A DNA stretch of 64,000 nt from the NCBI GenBank assembly GCA_030747175.1, contig JASLLE010000003.1, forward strand, positions 21,600-85,599. The letters are read 5' to 3'. This document shows, in pieces, positions 39,747 to 48,104 of the stretch (its first letter is position 1; each line of letters opens with the position of its first letter). A model generated the notes under the pieces. It had not been told where the DNA came from, did not search any database, and worked only from the letters and a program-made list of their open reading frames with translations. The DNA is from Dehalococcoidia bacterium. GTDB lineage: Bacteria; Chloroflexota; Dehalococcoidia; Lucifugimonadales; Lucifugimonadaceae. Made by a program: the position numbers and the translations under genes.

Positions 39747-39804
39747 CGTCTCCCAGCGGGAGAGGACTGGGAACCCGCCCTTTCGGGGAACGGTGAGGGA
39801 GGTT
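39747..39804 (-). repeat. Nested palindrome
   Basis: GTCTCCCAGCGGGAGAGGACTGGGAACCCGCCCTTTCGGGGAACGGTGAGGGAGG. Confidence 0.8.
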
Positions 39805-39920
39805 AAAGCTCTTCGCGAAATCATTATTTTTTGCTGAACGGCGTGCCGGTAGAGGTCCCTCGTCCTTCCGGAACCAGAAGGATCGGGATGGCCGAGGCCG
39901 AGGGATCTCGTCCGTGACGA

Positions 39921-40568
39921 TTAGCCCTGCTCGAACTCCACCGGGTTCATGAGCATCACCTCGCCATGCGCGACCAGGGACGGCACCCGATCCTTGATCG
40001 CCTGCCAGTCGAGGCCTTCATGGAAGCGATTCTGGCTCGATTCCATGTCCCACTGGTTCTTGAACGATCGAATCCAGAAGAATCGCTCTTCCTCGAGGTC
40101 ATGTGAGAGCCACTCGAGGGTGATACCCGCGGCCTGGTGGCCCGGGATCTCGTAGCGCTTGAACAGGTCTTCCCAGTCAGCCAGCATGCCCTTGTTGACC
40201 GTGTACATACGAAGCTGGGCTAGTCCGCGCCGATCCATATCGAGCAGCCCGTAATCGCCGTCCCAGTCATCGAAATGCCATATCGGCTGGAGCTGCACGA
40301 TGTCCTGCTGGGCCGTCAGGTCAAGCACCCGTCCCTCGATCGCCCGCCAGTCTGGACTGGAGACGAACCGGGCGCGCCTTGCCGCCATGTCTTCATCGTC
40401 TGCAAACGACCGGATCTGGACGAAACGCTCGCGATCCACGTCCGTCCACGCGCCGGTGATTCGAACATCGAGCCGGCGAGCCAGCGGCGCAACTCGATCG
40501 CGGAACAGGTCGAGCCAGTTATCCATCTGGCCCTTGTTAATGGTCACGATCCGGAGTTCGGACAGCAT
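39921..40568 (-). CDS. NIPSNAP-family protein with two tandem NIPSNAP-like domains
   Basis: LSELRIVTINKGQMDNWLDLF... and AQLRMYTVNKGMLADWEDLF..., each followed by ERFxxIRSF. Confidence 0.82.
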   Translation of the reverse strand: MLSELRIVTINKGQMDNWLDLFRDRVAPLARRLDVRITGAWTDVDRERFVQIRSFADDEDMAARRARFVSSPDWRAIEGRVLDLTAQQDIVQLQPIWHFDDWDGDYGLLDMDRRGLAQLRMYTVNKGMLADWEDLFKRYEIPGHQAAGITLEWLSHDLEEERFFWIRSFKNQWDMESSQNRFHEGLDWQAIKDRVPSLVAHGEVMLMNPVEFEQG

Positions 40569-40633
40569 CCTGTTCCCCCCTTGGATTTGGCCTTGCTTTC
40601 GGTCCCAGGCGATTCGCTCTGAAGGCCCTGTGC

Positions 40634-40921
40634 CTATACCGGGCTGATTACGGTGACGTCTCGGTGAGCCAGGTGGCCGCGCACGTGGTCCACTCCGGCG
40701 AGCCATTTCTCGGAGCCGTAAAACGCCGCTTCCTTCCGCTCCAGGTCCGCCTGGTCCTCGAAAGACCGGACCCAGATGAAGCGTTCGTTCTCTTCATCGA
40801 CCCATGTACCGTCGACTTGAATTCCATGTTCGGCCATAAGCGGCTTCAGGCCATCGAATGCCTTGAGCCATGAGTCCATCTGGCCGCGATTTATCGTGTA
40901 GATACGGAGCTGTGATATCAA
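40634..40921 (-). CDS. NIPSNAP-family protein
   Basis: ISQLRIYTINRGQMDSWLKAF...ERFIWVRSFEDQADLERKEAAFY; TTG start at 40921 by alignment with neighbours. Confidence 0.8.
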   Translation of the reverse strand: MISQLRIYTINRGQMDSWLKAFDGLKPLMAEHGIQVDGTWVDEENERFIWVRSFEDQADLERKEAAFYGSEKWLAGVDHVRGHLAHRDVTVISPV

Positions 40922-41042
40922 AATGCTGGTCCCCCGGGTTGATTGAGTCTGACCGAAGCGATAGAGCAGCCAGCGGTCGCGCATATTGTCCGCAGCATAT
41001 TGGCCGTCAACGGCATCGTCCAGCGCGCCGGTGCAAATAAGG

Positions 41043-41345
41043 TCAGGCGCGCGGCGGAACCGATTGAACGATCGTGATCTCCCGGTGAGCCTCGTGCACC
41101 CGAATCCGGTCCATCAGTTCCAGCCACTGCGGGTCGCTGTAAAACGCGGCATCCTTGCGCTCCATATCCGCCTCATCCTCGTAAGTCCGGAACCAGATAA
41201 AGCGCTCCCGGGGGAGATCTGTCCACATCCCGTCCACGCCCATCCCGTGTTTGCGGATCAAGGGCATCGCCTCGCCGAGAAAGATCTCCAACCATGCGTC
41301 CATCTGACCGCGGTCGATCGTGTAAACGCGCATCTGGGCGATCAT
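41043..41345 (-). CDS. NIPSNAP-family protein
   Basis: MIAQMRVYTIDRGQMDAWLEIF...ERFIWFRTYEDEADMERKDAAFY. Confidence 0.85.
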   Translation of the reverse strand: MIAQMRVYTIDRGQMDAWLEIFLGEAMPLIRKHGMGVDGMWTDLPRERFIWFRTYEDEADMERKDAAFYSDPQWLELMDRIRVHEAHREITIVQSVPPRA

Positions 41346-41483
41346 CGTGAGGCTCCTTTCGCGACATGGTTCATTCGCCCGGGGAGTACAGCGGACTCGG
41401 CCTCACAGGAAGGGCCAATCTCGAATCGGGCGCGGATAACGGTCCCCTGGAGGATCGGTCATCCAGATAACCGCACGGCCGGG

Positions 41484-42824
41484 CTAGCGGCCTTCCAGCA
41501 TGCTCATTACTGCGCGACGACCCTTGCCGGACGAGATCTTCTTCATCATCTTCTGCATCTGGCGGAACTGCCCGAGCAGCTGGTTCACGTCCGAGGCAGT
41601 GGTGCCGGAGCCGTCTGCGATCCGTTTGCGGCGTGATCCGTTGATGAGCTTCGGATTGGCCCGCTCGGAAGGCGTCATCGAATGGATCATCGCCTCCACG
41701 CGAGTGATTCGGCTCTCGTCCATGTTCTTCGGGTTCATCCTGCCCTTGAGCGATCCCATGCCCGGGATCATGCCCAGGATATCCGCCATTCCGCCCATCT
41801 TCTTGAACGCCTGTAATTGCTGAAGCATGTCGTTCAGATCAAACTGCTGCGAGCGCAGCTTCTGCTCAAGTTCAGCGGCCTGGTCCGTATCGAACTGCTC
41901 CTCGGCCTTTTCGATGAGGGTTTGCACATCGCCCATGCCCAGGATTCGGGAAGCCATCCGGTCCGGGTGATACTGCTCGAGGCCGTTCGGACGCTCGCTC
42001 ACGCCGATGTACTTGATCGGCACACCCGTGACGGACCGCATGGACAGCGCTGCGCCGCCCCTGGCATCGCCGTCCATCTTGGTCATGATGATGCCGGTCA
42101 GCCCGATACGATCCTGGAACTCGGTCCCGGAGCGCACCGCATCCTGCCCGGTCATGGCGTCCACGACCAGCAGGCTCTCGACCGGGTTCACAGCGTCCCG
42201 GATCTCTTCCAACTCCTGCATCAACTCATCGTCGATGGCGATCCGGCCGCTGGTGTCGAGGATCAGGTAATGGGTGTTGTTGCGCCCCGCATCTTTGACG
42301 GCGTTCTTCGCAACCTGGAGCGGTGTCGATTTCTGAGGGTCTTCCCGGTACACATGGACCCCGAGATCGTTGCCGAGAGTCACCAGCTGGTCGATTGCGG
42401 CAGGCCGCCGCAGGTCGCAGGCGGCGATCGCGACCGATTCGTCCTGCTCACTCAACAGCCGCGCCAGCTTTGCCGCGGAGGTCGTCTTGCCGACGCCCTG
42501 GAGGCCGATGAGCATGATGACGGTCGGCGGAGTTTCGCCCCGTCCAAGCCCGACAGCCTCGCCGCCCAGTATCTTTACCAGCTCCTCGTTGACGATCCGT
42601 ATGACCGTCTGCCCGGGCGTCAGGGATGCGAAAAGATTCTCGTCAGATGCACGTTCTTTGACGGCGCGGACAAAGGTGCGGGCCACCTTGAAATCCACAT
42701 CCGCTTCGAGAAGCGCAAGGCGTACCTCGCGCAAAGCCTCGTCGATGTCCTTCTCGGACAGCCTTCCCTTGCCGGTCATCCGTGCGAAAGCGCCGTTGAG
42801 TTTGTCTGATAGTGACTCGAACAA
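41484..42824 (-). CDS. ffh: Signal recognition particle protein Ffh
   Basis: FESLSDKLNGAFARMTGKGRLSEKDIDEALREVRLALLEADV, GLQGVGKTTSAAKLA, GDARGGAALSM, M-domain; TTG start at 42824 inferred. Confidence 0.95.
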   Translation of the reverse strand: MFESLSDKLNGAFARMTGKGRLSEKDIDEALREVRLALLEADVDFKVARTFVRAVKERASDENLFASLTPGQTVIRIVNEELVKILGGEAVGLGRGETPPTVIMLIGLQGVGKTTSAAKLARLLSEQDESVAIAACDLRRPAAIDQLVTLGNDLGVHVYREDPQKSTPLQVAKNAVKDAGRNNTHYLILDTSGRIAIDDELMQELEEIRDAVNPVESLLVVDAMTGQDAVRSGTEFQDRIGLTGIIMTKMDGDARGGAALSMRSVTGVPIKYIGVSERPNGLEQYHPDRMASRILGMGDVQTLIEKAEEQFDTDQAAELEQKLRSQQFDLNDMLQQLQAFKKMGGMADILGMIPGMGSLKGRMNPKNMDESRITRVEAMIHSMTPSERANPKLINGSRRKRIADGSGTTASDVNQLLGQFRQMQKMMKKISSGKGRRAVMSMLEGR

Positions 42825-43000
42825 GTTCAGATATACCCTGTGTGCTGAAAATAAGGTGGCGTCAACGAGACGATTCGCAGACCATGCCTTGTGACGTTGT
42901 GTAACAAGTGTAGCAATGAGGGCGCGGATGTCCGCTCGTCCGGCGGTACTGCCCTCGGCAGAACGCGCGTAAACGGTCAACCGCACCCCCGGGGATTCCA

Positions 43001-44611
43001 ATGAAATTTGACACCATCATCCGGGGCGGCACGGTCGTGGATGGCGATCTAACGCCCGGATTCCGGGCCGATGTCGGGATCGCTAGCGGGCAGATTACCG
43101 CCATTGCGGACCTATCAGACGCAGTGCCTGACACCGCCACCGTGATCGACGCCGCCGGACATGTCGTATGTCCCGGTTTCATAGACATCCATACGCATTC
43201 CGATGTCACCCTGGTCGATCATCCCGGCGGTGAGAGCAAGGCGTACCAGGGCGTTACTACAGAAGTAACCGGCAACTGCGGGTTCTCTCCGTTTCCTGCC
43301 CCGGAAACGAATTCCGACCGGCCGCGCAAGGGGCTGGGATCCGGTTTACGGTCCAGCAAAGACTGGAACTGGCGCGATCTGGCCGGGTACTCGGAGGTCG
43401 TCAATTCACAGGGCGTCTCCATCAACATAGCGCCACTGGCAGGGCACTCCGCGCTGCGGATAGCGGCGGGCGCGGTGGACGACGCGCCCCCGACGGCCGA
43501 CCAACTGGCACACATGCGTCGCTCCGTTAAAACGGCGATGGAACAGGGCGCGTTCGGCATGTCCACCGGCCTGACACTCCCCCCGTCCAGCTATGCCGAC
43601 ACCGACGAGATCGTCTCGCTTGCGTCCGTAATGTCGTCCTATGATCACGCCTTCTACGCAACTCACGCCCGGGTGTGGGCTGGCATGCACATCAAGGCCA
43701 TCCAGGAGGCCGTGGACATCGGGCGGCGTGCCAGCGTCCCCGTCCAGTTCTCGCACATCGCCATCATCGACTCACGGGAGTACGGTCACGGCGATCAGCT
43801 AGTCGCGGTGATCGACGAGGCACGCGCGCTAGGTGAGGATGTCACGTGCGACATGTACCCGTACACGGCATCCTCGTCCGGGTTTAGCCAGTTGCTGCCC
43901 GGCTGGGTTCAGGAAGGCGGGGTCGCCGCGATGCTTGAGCGGCTCCGGGACCCCACCACCCGAAAGAAGGCCCACGAAGACACATCGAAAGGATGGTTTG
44001 GAGGACTCCCGTGGTCTTTCGAGCCACACGTCGTTGCCACGGTGGCGGGCGAAAAGAACAGCGGCCTGGTCGGAAAGACGCTTGCGGAGATCGCAGAGAT
44101 GCGGGGCGTAGACGGGATCGAGGCGATGCTGATGCTGATTGATGAAGAAGACAACGAAATCTCGGAGATCATGCACAACCGCGTGGAGGGCGACATACGT
44201 TTCTTCATGGCCTACGAGAACGCTATGATCGGATCCGACGGCAACGCAATCGACCACGCAGGGACCTGGGAGTCATCCCAGCCGCATCCACGTTTTTACG
44301 GCACTTTCCCGCGGGTACTCGGCCGCTACGTGCGCGACGAACCGCTGATCTCGCTCGAAACCGCGGTGAACAAAATGACCGGCATGCCGGCGAAACGACT
44401 CGGCCTCTCCGACAGGGGCGTCCTGCACGAAGGAGCGATAGCGGACATCGTCGTCTTCGATCCCGCCTCGGTGAGCGACGTTGCGACGTTCGAGGACCCG
44501 CACCGCTACCCGGACGGGATGCCGCACGTCTTCGTGAGCGGAGAGCCGGTTATCAGGGACGGAAAACACACTGGAGCGAGGCCCGGCGCTGTTCTCCAGC
44601 GCGGTGCGTGA
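43001..44611 (+). CDS. N-acyl-D-amino-acid deacylase / D-aminoacylase-family amidohydrolase
   Basis: [45 protein letters not shown]-terminal [13 protein letters not shown]. Confidence 0.93.
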   Translation: MKFDTIIRGGTVVDGDLTPGFRADVGIASGQITAIADLSDAVPDTATVIDAAGHVVCPGFIDIHTHSDVTLVDHPGGESKAYQGVTTEVTGNCGFSPFPAPETNSDRPRKGLGSGLRSSKDWNWRDLAGYSEVVNSQGVSINIAPLAGHSALRIAAGAVDDAPPTADQLAHMRRSVKTAMEQGAFGMSTGLTLPPSSYADTDEIVSLASVMSSYDHAFYATHARVWAGMHIKAIQEAVDIGRRASVPVQFSHIAIIDSREYGHGDQLVAVIDEARALGEDVTCDMYPYTASSSGFSQLLPGWVQEGGVAAMLERLRDPTTRKKAHEDTSKGWFGGLPWSFEPHVVATVAGEKNSGLVGKTLAEIAEMRGVDGIEAMLMLIDEEDNEISEIMHNRVEGDIRFFMAYENAMIGSDGNAIDHAGTWESSQPHPRFYGTFPRVLGRYVRDEPLISLETAVNKMTGMPAKRLGLSDRGVLHEGAIADIVVFDPASVSDVATFEDPHRYPDGMPHVFVSGEPVIRDGKHTGARPGAVLQRGA

Positions 44612-44622
44612 CCCCCCGGCCT

Positions 44623-45237
44623 CTACTTGCCCAGATCGCCCAACGAGTTCGGCACGACAACTCCGCCGGTCACCACCATCTGCATCGCCTCGGGGGATGA
44701 CATATCCAGGATGGTGATGTCACTCATGGGAACCACGAGCAGAAACCCGGAACTGGGCACGGGCGTGGTCGGGATGTACACGATGCCGTATTCACGATTC
44801 GCGTCGTTCGTGAACTCTCTCGTGAGGAAGCCGACAGCCAGGCTGCCCTCCGTCGGGAATGGCACGCTGACCACGGTATCGAAGCTCGACTCCTGCCCAC
44901 CCGAGACGGACAACGCGACCTGTTTGGCCGTCACGTATACCCGGCCGATAAACGGAAACTTGACGATTCCTCGCTCCACCGTTCGGCCGACGACCTCGGC
45001 AAACCGGTGGCTGAGCAGACCTACCAGGAAGACGACCGCGAGGAGTATGGCGAGGCCGATGCCGGGGATGTCAGGGCCGATCAATCGATCGGTGACGGGC
45101 GCGAAAATCGAATCCGCCGTACCCGCGACGAACTGGATTATCAGCACCGTTACGGTCAGCGGCAACAGCACGATCAGGCCGCGACCGAAAATTCTTCCCA
45201 TAAATCCTTCGGATCCTTGATTCCGGATGATCGACAA
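44623..45237 (-). CDS. DUF502-family membrane protein
   Basis: GRGLIVLLPLTVTVLIIQFVAGTAD...IPGIGLAILLAVVFLVGLLS...PFIGRVYVTAKQ. Confidence 0.88.
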   Translation of the reverse strand: MSIIRNQGSEGFMGRIFGRGLIVLLPLTVTVLIIQFVAGTADSIFAPVTDRLIGPDIPGIGLAILLAVVFLVGLLSHRFAEVVGRTVERGIVKFPFIGRVYVTAKQVALSVSGGQESSFDTVVSVPFPTEGSLAVGFLTREFTNDANREYGIVYIPTTPVPSSGFLLVVPMSDITILDMSSPEAMQMVVTGGVVVPNSLGDLGK

Positions 45238-45554
45238 TAGCCGATTGCGGACCGGTTCGGTACTTATCTACCGGGTAGAGACGCGCCCAACGGGTGAAAT
45301 TCACATGAATGCCGGCGGTTTTGGCAGGGCAACTCGTCGGCGTGACGGATACGGACTGCGGGTTCATGCATGCTCCAGTCCGTTGCCAACTGCGATCACA
45401 ACGCTCGTCATGCCGCCGCTCAACCCAGACAAAGTCCGCAGCGCGGACAAGAGGACTCACGCAACATCCCAATCTGGACAAAACCCGCGCCGCGGGTATG
45501 CTTTGCCGCATCTCGCCGGGGCCCGCCCGACGTCACTTCGATCGGAGACACCAG

Positions 45555-46493
45555 ATGACTACCAACGGCACCGGCAACATCGATATGTCCGGCTTCAAAG
45601 GCGTATTCCCGGCCAACCCCACGCCAGTCAACGCCGACGGCACAATCTATGAAGAAGGACTTCGCGCGATCCTTGAGGACAACATGTCCCACGGCGTCCA
45701 GGGATTCTGGATCGCGGGCAGCACCGGTGAAGGTCCGATCCTATCCGAGCAACAGCGCGACACCGTCGCACGCGTCGCGGGCGAGACCACAAAGGGCAAG
45801 GCCCTCGCCATCATGCACGTCGGCGCAATCAGCACCGAGAGCGCAGTCAAAGGCGCGAAGGCGGCGGCTGAGTCCGGCTGCGCAGCGGTCTGCTGCGTCC
45901 CCCCGTTCTTCTTCCGGCCCAACCAGCGAGCGATCATCGACCACTACAAGGCAGTCGCCGACGCCGCCGACGGCCTCCCGCTCTTCGCCTACAACCTTCC
46001 GCAGCTCACACAGGTCGAGTTCGTCCCGGATCTGATGGACGCGGTGATGAAAGAAGTTTCGAGCCTCAAGGGCTTGAAGCACTCCGCAGCAAACTTCGCC
46101 CTGATCCGAGACTGGGCTGACCGGGGCCTGGCCTGCTTCTCCGGCTCCGGCCGTCTCCCGCTCCCTGCTCTCACAATGGGCGCGATCGGCACGGTCGATG
46201 CCCCGCTCTCGCTGACGCCCTGGCTCTACACGGAGCTGTACTCGGCGTACCAGGCTGGCGACATGGCACGAGCCCAGGAACTCCAGGACGAGGTCCAGAA
46301 AGTCGTCGACATCGTCACGATGTACGGCGCGGCCGCACACGTCTGCAAGGCAGTCCTCTCAGAGCGACTCGGCACGGACATGGGCGAGTCGATCCGGCCG
46401 AACAACTACCTGGCGGCGGACGAAAAAGACGTCGTCATCGCAGCCGCCCGGAAGGCCGGCATCCTGGAGGCTCCGGTAGCAGCAGCCGTCTAA
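45555..46493 (+). CDS. Dihydrodipicolinate synthase/N-acetylneuraminate lyase-family protein
   Basis: GVFPANPTPVNADGTIYEEGLR, WIAGSTGEGPILSEQQR, FAYNLPQ, LKGLKHSAANF (Schiff-base Lys retained). Confidence 0.92.
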   Translation: MTTNGTGNIDMSGFKGVFPANPTPVNADGTIYEEGLRAILEDNMSHGVQGFWIAGSTGEGPILSEQQRDTVARVAGETTKGKALAIMHVGAISTESAVKGAKAAAESGCAAVCCVPPFFFRPNQRAIIDHYKAVADAADGLPLFAYNLPQLTQVEFVPDLMDAVMKEVSSLKGLKHSAANFALIRDWADRGLACFSGSGRLPLPALTMGAIGTVDAPLSLTPWLYTELYSAYQAGDMARAQELQDEVQKVVDIVTMYGAAAHVCKAVLSERLGTDMGESIRPNNYLAADEKDVVIAAARKAGILEAPVAAAV

Positions 46494-46530
46494 GGCGACC
46501 GCGATCGAAGGAATCAGTCAACCGAAAAAC

Positions 46531-46567
46531 AAGCGCCCCGGTCTTGAGATCAGGACCGGGGCGCTTT
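46531..46567 (+). terminator. Intrinsic terminator-like hairpin
   Basis: AAGCGCCCCGGTC-TTGAGATCAG-GACCGGGGCGCTT, 13-bp perfect stem. Confidence 0.7.
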
Positions 46568-46732
46568 CGCGCCCGCTCGCAACTCAGTGGTGGCGGTCTG
46601 GCATCCACCCACACCCATCACTCATCAACACAGGCAATAGCAACGTCATTGCAGTCCGCCCTGAAACGAGAAGCGGGTATTCGCCGTGGCGCTCCAATCC
46701 CGCCGCCGGATACATGTATCATCCGGGCCATC

Positions 46733-47785
46733 ATGAACAGCGAGCGGATGCAGCGGAGGATCAACGATCTTCTCGACCAGGCGGAAGAGGCTGTCGCCGC
46801 GCGCGACTGGAACGGGGTACGGGAACTGTCTGAGGCCGTTCTCGCCGTAGACGGAAACAACGCGGATGCGAGCGGATTCCTGGAGATGGCCCAACGCGCC
46901 ACCGCAGTAAGAGACGGCTCAAGCTCTGAATCTACTATCGGAGAGGGCCGGGGCGAGGAAGAAGCCTCATCCGCATCCGCCGTTGTAGGGGCGTATGGCA
47001 ATGCGCCCACGACCGGCCCTTCGAGAACCTCAGGACACGGTTCGGTCCCAACCCCAACTTCCTTTGCCAACGCCCGCTACACCGTCTCCAGCTTCCTCGG
47101 CGAGGGCGGCAAGAAGCGCGTCTACCAGGCCCACGACACCCTGCTGGACCGCGAGGTCGCCTTCGCCCTCATCAAGACGGAAGGCTTTGACCAGACCTCG
47201 AAGGAGCGCATCTCCCGGGAGGCCCAGGCCATGGGACGCCTGGGTGTGCATCCCAACATCGTCGCCGTGCTGGATCTGGGACAGGAAGACGATGGCACGC
47301 CTTACATGGTCACGGAGCTAATGGTTGGCGGTGACGTGGAGGCGCTGCTTGAGGCCGTGGATCTCGGAGGGCAGGCACAGGGGCCTGCCCCTACGGACGG
47401 GCCGATTCGGGATGACGTTGTTGGGGCGGTCCCCCGTGGCCGCCCGGCCGGTGGTCTTTCCCTGGAACGCACCATCGAGATAGGAAAGGCCGTCTGCGAG
47501 GGATTGGAGTTCGCTCACGCACGCGGCATCGTTCATCGGGACCTGAAACCCGGAAACGTCTGGTTGACGGAAGACGGAACTGCCAAGATCGGAGACTTCG
47601 GGCTTGCGGTGATGACCGACCGATCACGCCTTACCCGCGAGGGGATGATGGTGGGTACGGTGTCGTACATGCCCCCCCGAGCAGGCCACCGGCGGCGAGA
47701 TCACCCCGAGGGCCGACCTATACTCGCTCGGGGCCATGCTCTACGAGATGGTGACCGGCAGGCCGCCGTTCCTTGGCGACGATGA
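46733..47785 (+). CDS. Ser/Thr protein kinase portion of a kinase-AAA ATPase-TPR-like regulator (frameshifted at 3' end)
   Basis: FLGEGGKKRVYQAHD, IVHRDLKPGNVWL, IGDFGLAV; loses kinase homology after SYMPP at a C7 run. Confidence 0.88.
   Translation: MNSERMQRRINDLLDQAEEAVAARDWNGVRELSEAVLAVDGNNADASGFLEMAQRATAVRDGSSSESTIGEGRGEEEASSASAVVGAYGNAPTTGPSRTSGHGSVPTPTSFANARYTVSSFLGEGGKKRVYQAHDTLLDREVAFALIKTEGFDQTSKERISREAQAMGRLGVHPNIVAVLDLGQEDDGTPYMVTELMVGGDVEALLEAVDLGGQAQGPAPTDGPIRDDVVGAVPRGRPAGGLSLERTIEIGKAVCEGLEFAHARGIVHRDLKPGNVWLTEDGTAKIGDFGLAVMTDRSRLTREGMMVGTVSYMPPRAGHRRRDHPEGRPILARGHALRDGDRQAAVPWRR
46985..47008 (+). repeat. GTAGGGGCGTATGGCAATGCGCCC hairpin inside kinase CDS
   Basis: 23/24 match to the 63648 copy; translated in frame as VGAYGNAP. 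Confidence 0.85.
47369..47445 (+). repeat. Two GGGGC-type hairpins inside kinase domain CDS
   Basis: GGGCAGGC-ACAGGG-GCCTGCCCCTAC and GTTGGGGCGGTCCCCCGTGGCCGCCC. Confidence 0.8.
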
Positions 47786-48104
47786 GATCGCCATCATCGG
47801 CCAGCATATCAACACGCCGCCGGTAGCCCCGACATGGCACAACGGCAGGTGCCCGAGACCCCTCGAGGCGCTGATCATGCGCCTGCTCGCGAAGGACCCG
47901 TCCGAGAGGCCGGAGAGCGCAGCGGACGTATTCAACGCCTTTGACGCCATCGACCTGACAGCCAGGGGTGAAACGGTCGAGCGCGAAGGCACGTCCCTCG
48001 ACTCACTTGCCGGAGGCGTTTTCGTCGGCCGACAGGCGGAAATGGACCTGTTGAAGGCCGCACTTGAGGACGTGCTCGGGGCAGTGGCCGGCTCGTCACC
48101 TTGA
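47736..48104 (+). pseudogene. Middle segment of the same protein: kinase C-lobe and start of AAA domain, in shifted frame
   Basis: LYEMVTGRPPFLGDDEIAIIGQHINTPPV...LLAKDPSERPESA...FVGRQAEMDLLKAALEDVLG. Confidence 0.85.

Noticed and set aside
41817-42809. 330-aa plus-strand ORF
   Set aside because: Antisense shadow of ffh.
43001-46493. Defence or biosynthetic island between ffh and the kinase
   Set aside because: Genes are a D-aminoacylase-like amidohydrolase, DUF502 and DHDPS-family protein; no nuclease, toxin or NRPS/PKS signatures.
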